A program made the translations under genes and the position numbers. The notes beneath the pieces were generated by a model. The model saw only the letters and a program-made list of their open reading frames with translations, was not told the origin of the DNA and did no database searches. Shown here one piece after another: positions 61,884 through 64,000 of a DNA stretch of 64,000 nucleotides (its first letter is position 1; the number at the start of each line of letters is the position of its first letter). Location of the stretch: positions 1-64,000 of the forward strand of contig NZ_NMQW01000052.1 of assembly GCF_002234615.1 (NCBI RefSeq), read 5' to 3'. The DNA is from Paenibacillus rigui (GTDB taxonomy: Bacteria > Bacillota > Bacilli > Paenibacillales > NBRC-103111).

Positions 61884-62630
61884 TCATTGTGCGGTCAATA
61901 TAATCGGGCCATCCGCAGTAATGGCGATCGTATGCTCGTACTGTGCGGAAAGCGAGCCGTCAGCAGTTCTGGCGGTCCATCCGTCGGCATCAATCGTCAT
62001 TAACGCTTTTCCGGCATTTAGCATCGGCTCGATCGTAAAAACCATTCCTTCATTCAAGCGGAACCCCTTGCCCGGCTTCCCGACGTGAGGATAATTAGGT
62101 TCCTCGTGCATCTCCCTTCCTACGCCATGACCGAGCAGATCGAGCACCACCGAGAATCCGTTTCGCTCGGCATGGGTTTGAACCGCATGCATGACATCGC
62201 CGATCCGGTTTCCGACGACAGCTTTTTCGATTCCAAGATATAAGCATTCCTTCGTTACCCGCATCAGATTACGGGCTTCTTCCGACACCTCGCCGACCGC
62301 ATAACACCAAGCTGAATCGCCGATCCAGCCATCGGCCTCCGCAACGATGTCGATTGTGACGATGTCGCCTTCCTTGAGCGGCTTCCGATTCGGAAACCCA
62401 TGAGCAATGACGTCGTTGACAGACGCACATGTCGCAAACGGATAACCGTTGTAGCCGATCGTATAAGCCTTAGCGCCATTCTCCTTCAGGTACTTCACCG
62501 CGAACAACTCGATATCGAGCGTCGTGATACCCGGCCGGATCATCCCTGCAATTGCTTGATGAAAAGCAGCGACAATTCGGCCGGCTTTTCTCATTTCTTC
62601 TATTTCTGCTCTCGATTTCAGAATGACCAT
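61884..62630 (-). CDS. map: Methionine aminopeptidase, type I
   Basis: Cytoplasmic metallopeptidase of 248 residues that removes the initiator Met. Substrate-positioning His77 in IAHGFPN; metal ligands Asp94 (VTIDIVAE), Asp105 (GWIGDSAW), His in LGHGVGREMHEEP, Glu in FTIEPML and Glu in QYEHTIAI. ATG at 62630 is chosen because AAAGGGGAG lies nine bases upstream; the ATG at 62639 abuts that site. It sits in an operon with a TetR regulator rather than in the ribosomal protein region, so it is probably a second, accessory copy. Confidence 0.92.
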   Translation of the reverse strand: MVILKSRAEIEEMRKAGRIVAAFHQAIAGMIRPGITTLDIELFAVKYLKENGAKAYTIGYNGYPFATCASVNDVIAHGFPNRKPLKEGDIVTIDIVAEADGWIGDSAWCYAVGEVSEEARNLMRVTKECLYLGIEKAVVGNRIGDVMHAVQTHAERNGFSVVLDLLGHGVGREMHEEPNYPHVGKPGKGFRLNEGMVFTIEPMLNAGKALMTIDADGWTARTADGSLSAQYEHTIAITADGPIILTAQ

Positions 62631-62635
62631 TCCAT

Positions 62636-63238
62636 TCATCTCCCCTTTGACTGTATGCCTGAAAAAATCATTTCGACGATCCCTTCCACATCCATCTCGT
62701 TTTGCATATTGTGGTGGATGTTCAATGCGGTGCAGCCAACAAGCGAGCCAAATATCAGATTAGCTGTTTTCTCCGGTGATTTGGAATCGATTCCTTCACG
62801 AATCATTTCCACAAACGGCAAATAGATCCGTTCCTGAAAATCAGCAAACAGCTTGATGAACCGGTTTCCCGGGAATTGATGAAAATTATCCGCTACTGTT
62901 TTAAGCAAAATAAATACGGAAGGATCCTGGATGCACTTCTGCAGAAGCAGTCTGGAGAACGATTCAGCTTTAAGCGAACTGCCGCCGTCTCCCGTCATAG
63001 CGGGCAGTACTGCCGACTCCGTTCGATTCAGGGCGTCCCACAATAAATCTTCCAAAAGCATGTGCTTATTTTTATAGTAATGATACACGGTTCCATAGCC
63101 GAGCTCTGCCTTGACCGCAACATCACGAATTTCCAATTGAATACCCTTCTCCAAATATACTTCCGCAGCCGCTTGCATAATTTGGTTCATGCGCATCTCC
63201 CGGATCGCGTCATTCTGTTCTTTGGTACGTGGTGACAT
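62636..63238 (-). CDS. TetR family transcriptional regulator
   Basis: Repressor-type regulator of 200 residues. N-terminal HTH (about 18-62: QAAAEVYLEKGIQLEIRDVAVKAELGYGTVYHYYKNKHMLLEDLL) with the TetR_N signature; the C-terminal helical ligand domain is not assigned. ATG at 63238 follows AAAGGAGGAGCC. The stop lies 3 bases from the first ATG of the downstream peptidase, so the two are one transcript, an odd pairing. Target and effector unknown. Confidence 0.9.
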   Translation of the reverse strand: MSPRTKEQNDAIREMRMNQIMQAAAEVYLEKGIQLEIRDVAVKAELGYGTVYHYYKNKHMLLEDLLWDALNRTESAVLPAMTGDGGSSLKAESFSRLLLQKCIQDPSVFILLKTVADNFHQFPGNRFIKLFADFQERIYLPFVEMIREGIDSKSPEKTANLIFGSLVGCTALNIHHNMQNEMDVEGIVEMIFSGIQSKGR

Positions 63239-63369
63239 GGCTCCTCCTTTTTTAGACCTGCGGTAATGTCAATGTAAATTAATATACACCAATTGGAAGT
63301 AAGGATCAAGTACTACGATTCACCCTTTTTTTCGGGTAAAGCTTTATCCGGAAAAGGAAAAGAGTCACA

Positions 63370-63399
63370 AAAAAACGCGAGACAATTTATGTCTCACGT
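63370..63399 (-). terminator. Intrinsic terminator of the nitrite/sulfite reductase-like gene
   Basis: Minus strand ACGTGAGAC/GTCTCGCGT stem with a 7-base loop followed by seven T residues. Confidence 0.8.
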
Positions 63400-63506
63400 T
63401 TCCCTTTTTCTTCTTTTAAAAAAAGCAACTTTATTTATTGGAAAGCTCGCTTTCAGTAACCCATTTATGGTTTTTAACTGGCGGATTTTTTCATAAAAAC
63501 CCCCGG

Positions 63507-64000
63507 TTAATCTTGACTGGCAATTGCTTCACGTAATTCCGTAATTGAAATCCGCTTGACAAATTTGGAGAACTTCTCTTTATTTTTCCCATTTATTTGA
63601 AAATACGTGATGACCCTCTGAACAATATTCATCATTTGTTCCGTATTTACCCCAGTTACGAACAATTCTGCAAAGATAGGCTTTAATGATTTAGGTTCTC
63701 CGCCGATGTAAATATCGAATTCATCTCGCATTTTCACAACTCCGATATCTTTCAACAAGGGTTCGCTCGTACCGAGTGCACAACCAGCATAACCGACTTT
63801 CAGTGGCGACGGTGTTGTTATCCCCGCGATGGCTTGGTTTAACTTTTGAGCAATATCAAGTCCGGCATCTTCAGCGCCGCGGCAAAAATTACAGGTGATA
63901 AGGCTTTTCGTTACATATCCTACTGGATAGATTTCTAACCCTGTTTTCGTGAGCTCCCCCTTTACTTCCTCCAAGCGCTCCTCTTCGATTTCCACATATA
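63507..64000 (-). CDS. Nitrite/sulfite reductase-like half-domain protein (5' end outside window)
   Basis: The last 164 codons of a gene that starts beyond the right edge. Residues read YVTKSLITCNFCRGAEDAG and VGYAGCALGTSEPLLKDIGVVK, the pattern of the ferredoxin-like half and the Cys-x-x-x-Cys type siroheme/4Fe-4S ligands of nitrite/sulfite reductases, here CNFC and CALG with only some of the usual Cys. The C-terminus (ITYFQINGKNKEKFSKFVKRI) is typical for the small cytosolic NirC/sulfite-reductase-domain proteins of Bacilli. A GTG at 63995 is inside the window but not a supported start. Confidence 0.7.
   Translation of the reverse strand, partial: YVEIEEERLEEVKGELTKTGLEIYPVGYVTKSLITCNFCRGAEDAGLDIAQKLNQAIAGITTPSPLKVGYAGCALGTSEPLLKDIGVVKMRDEFDIYIGGEPKSLKPIFAELFVTGVNTEQMMNIVQRVITYFQINGKNKEKFSKFVKRISITELREAIASQD

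Noticed and set aside
1-64000. Searched for CRISPR arrays, tRNA or rRNA genes, prophage integrase and attachment sites, and classic riboswitches.
   Set aside because: No direct-repeat array, cloverleaf, integrase or recognisable riboswitch core was seen by eye; a covariance-model scan could still find one.

Overview
The window looks like chromosomal DNA of a spore-forming, low-to-mid GC Firmicute of the Paenibacillaceae (Paenibacillus/Cohnella type). This is inferred from gene content: LplB/YtcP-type sugar permeases with lipoprotein binding proteins but no local ATPase, YesM/YesN-type two-component pairs, SLH-domain surface proteins, a CwlJ spore-cortex hydrolase, strong GGAGG ribosome sites and frequent GTG/TTG starts. 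No rRNA, tRNA or CRISPR array was seen.

Layout. 1-5.5 kb: a truncated SLH surface protein, then a sensor kinase carrying two kinase modules with its BTAD-type response regulator. 5.7-9 kb: a membrane-anchored DJ-1/GlxA-like protein and a MarR repressor sharing TTGTA-N4-TACAA operators, two decayed gene fragments, and a cupin protein. 9.1-19.7 kb: a carbohydrate operon (epimerase, two TIM-barrel sugar isomerase/epimerases, importer) fed by a binding protein-kinase-regulator trio. 20-22 kb: an IS110 scrap and a secreted copper-amine-oxidase-N-domain protein. 22.3-34.7 kb: a second carbohydrate locus (six-hairpin glycosidase-like protein, type B carboxylesterase, GH51 arabinofuranosidase, importer) with a convergent kinase/regulator pair whose 3' ends overlap. 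35.5-41.5 kb: a thiazole-peptide (TOMM) cluster of the heterocycloanthracin/sonorensin type: a Cys-rich precursor, a maturation protein, a YcaO cyclodehydratase and a SagB-type dehydrogenase. 41.7-52.3 kb: an AraC regulator, a second SLH protein and a secreted pectin-degrading pair; the pectinesterase-pectate lyase is split by a 4-base repeat expansion. 53-64 kb: housekeeping and stress genes (CwlJ, an OmpR-type two-component system, methyltransferase, TauE exporter, thioredoxin, HxlR and NmrA-like oxidoreductase, a second methionine aminopeptidase with TetR, and a partial nitrite/sulfite reductase-like protein).

How it fits together. The two importer operons and the pectinase genes suggest a plant cell-wall lifestyle: secreted enzymes cut pectin and arabinan-containing polymers, lipoproteins capture the oligosaccharides, permeases import them (probably driven by a shared MsmX-like ATPase elsewhere), and cytoplasmic enzymes finish breakdown. 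Two-component systems and cre-like sites near the operons suggest induction by substrate and CcpA catabolite repression. Several small regulons can be read directly from paired palindromes: MarR at 7.3-8.0 kb, a CsoR/CstR-like site around tauE/trxA, and HxlR at 60.4 and 60.9 kb.

The most notable items are the complete TOMM cluster, a promoter-plus-intrinsic-terminator leader in front of the regulator gene at 34655, the (ATGG)3 frameshift inside the pectate lyase domain, and a duplicated promoter segment at 54.45 and 61.72 kb.
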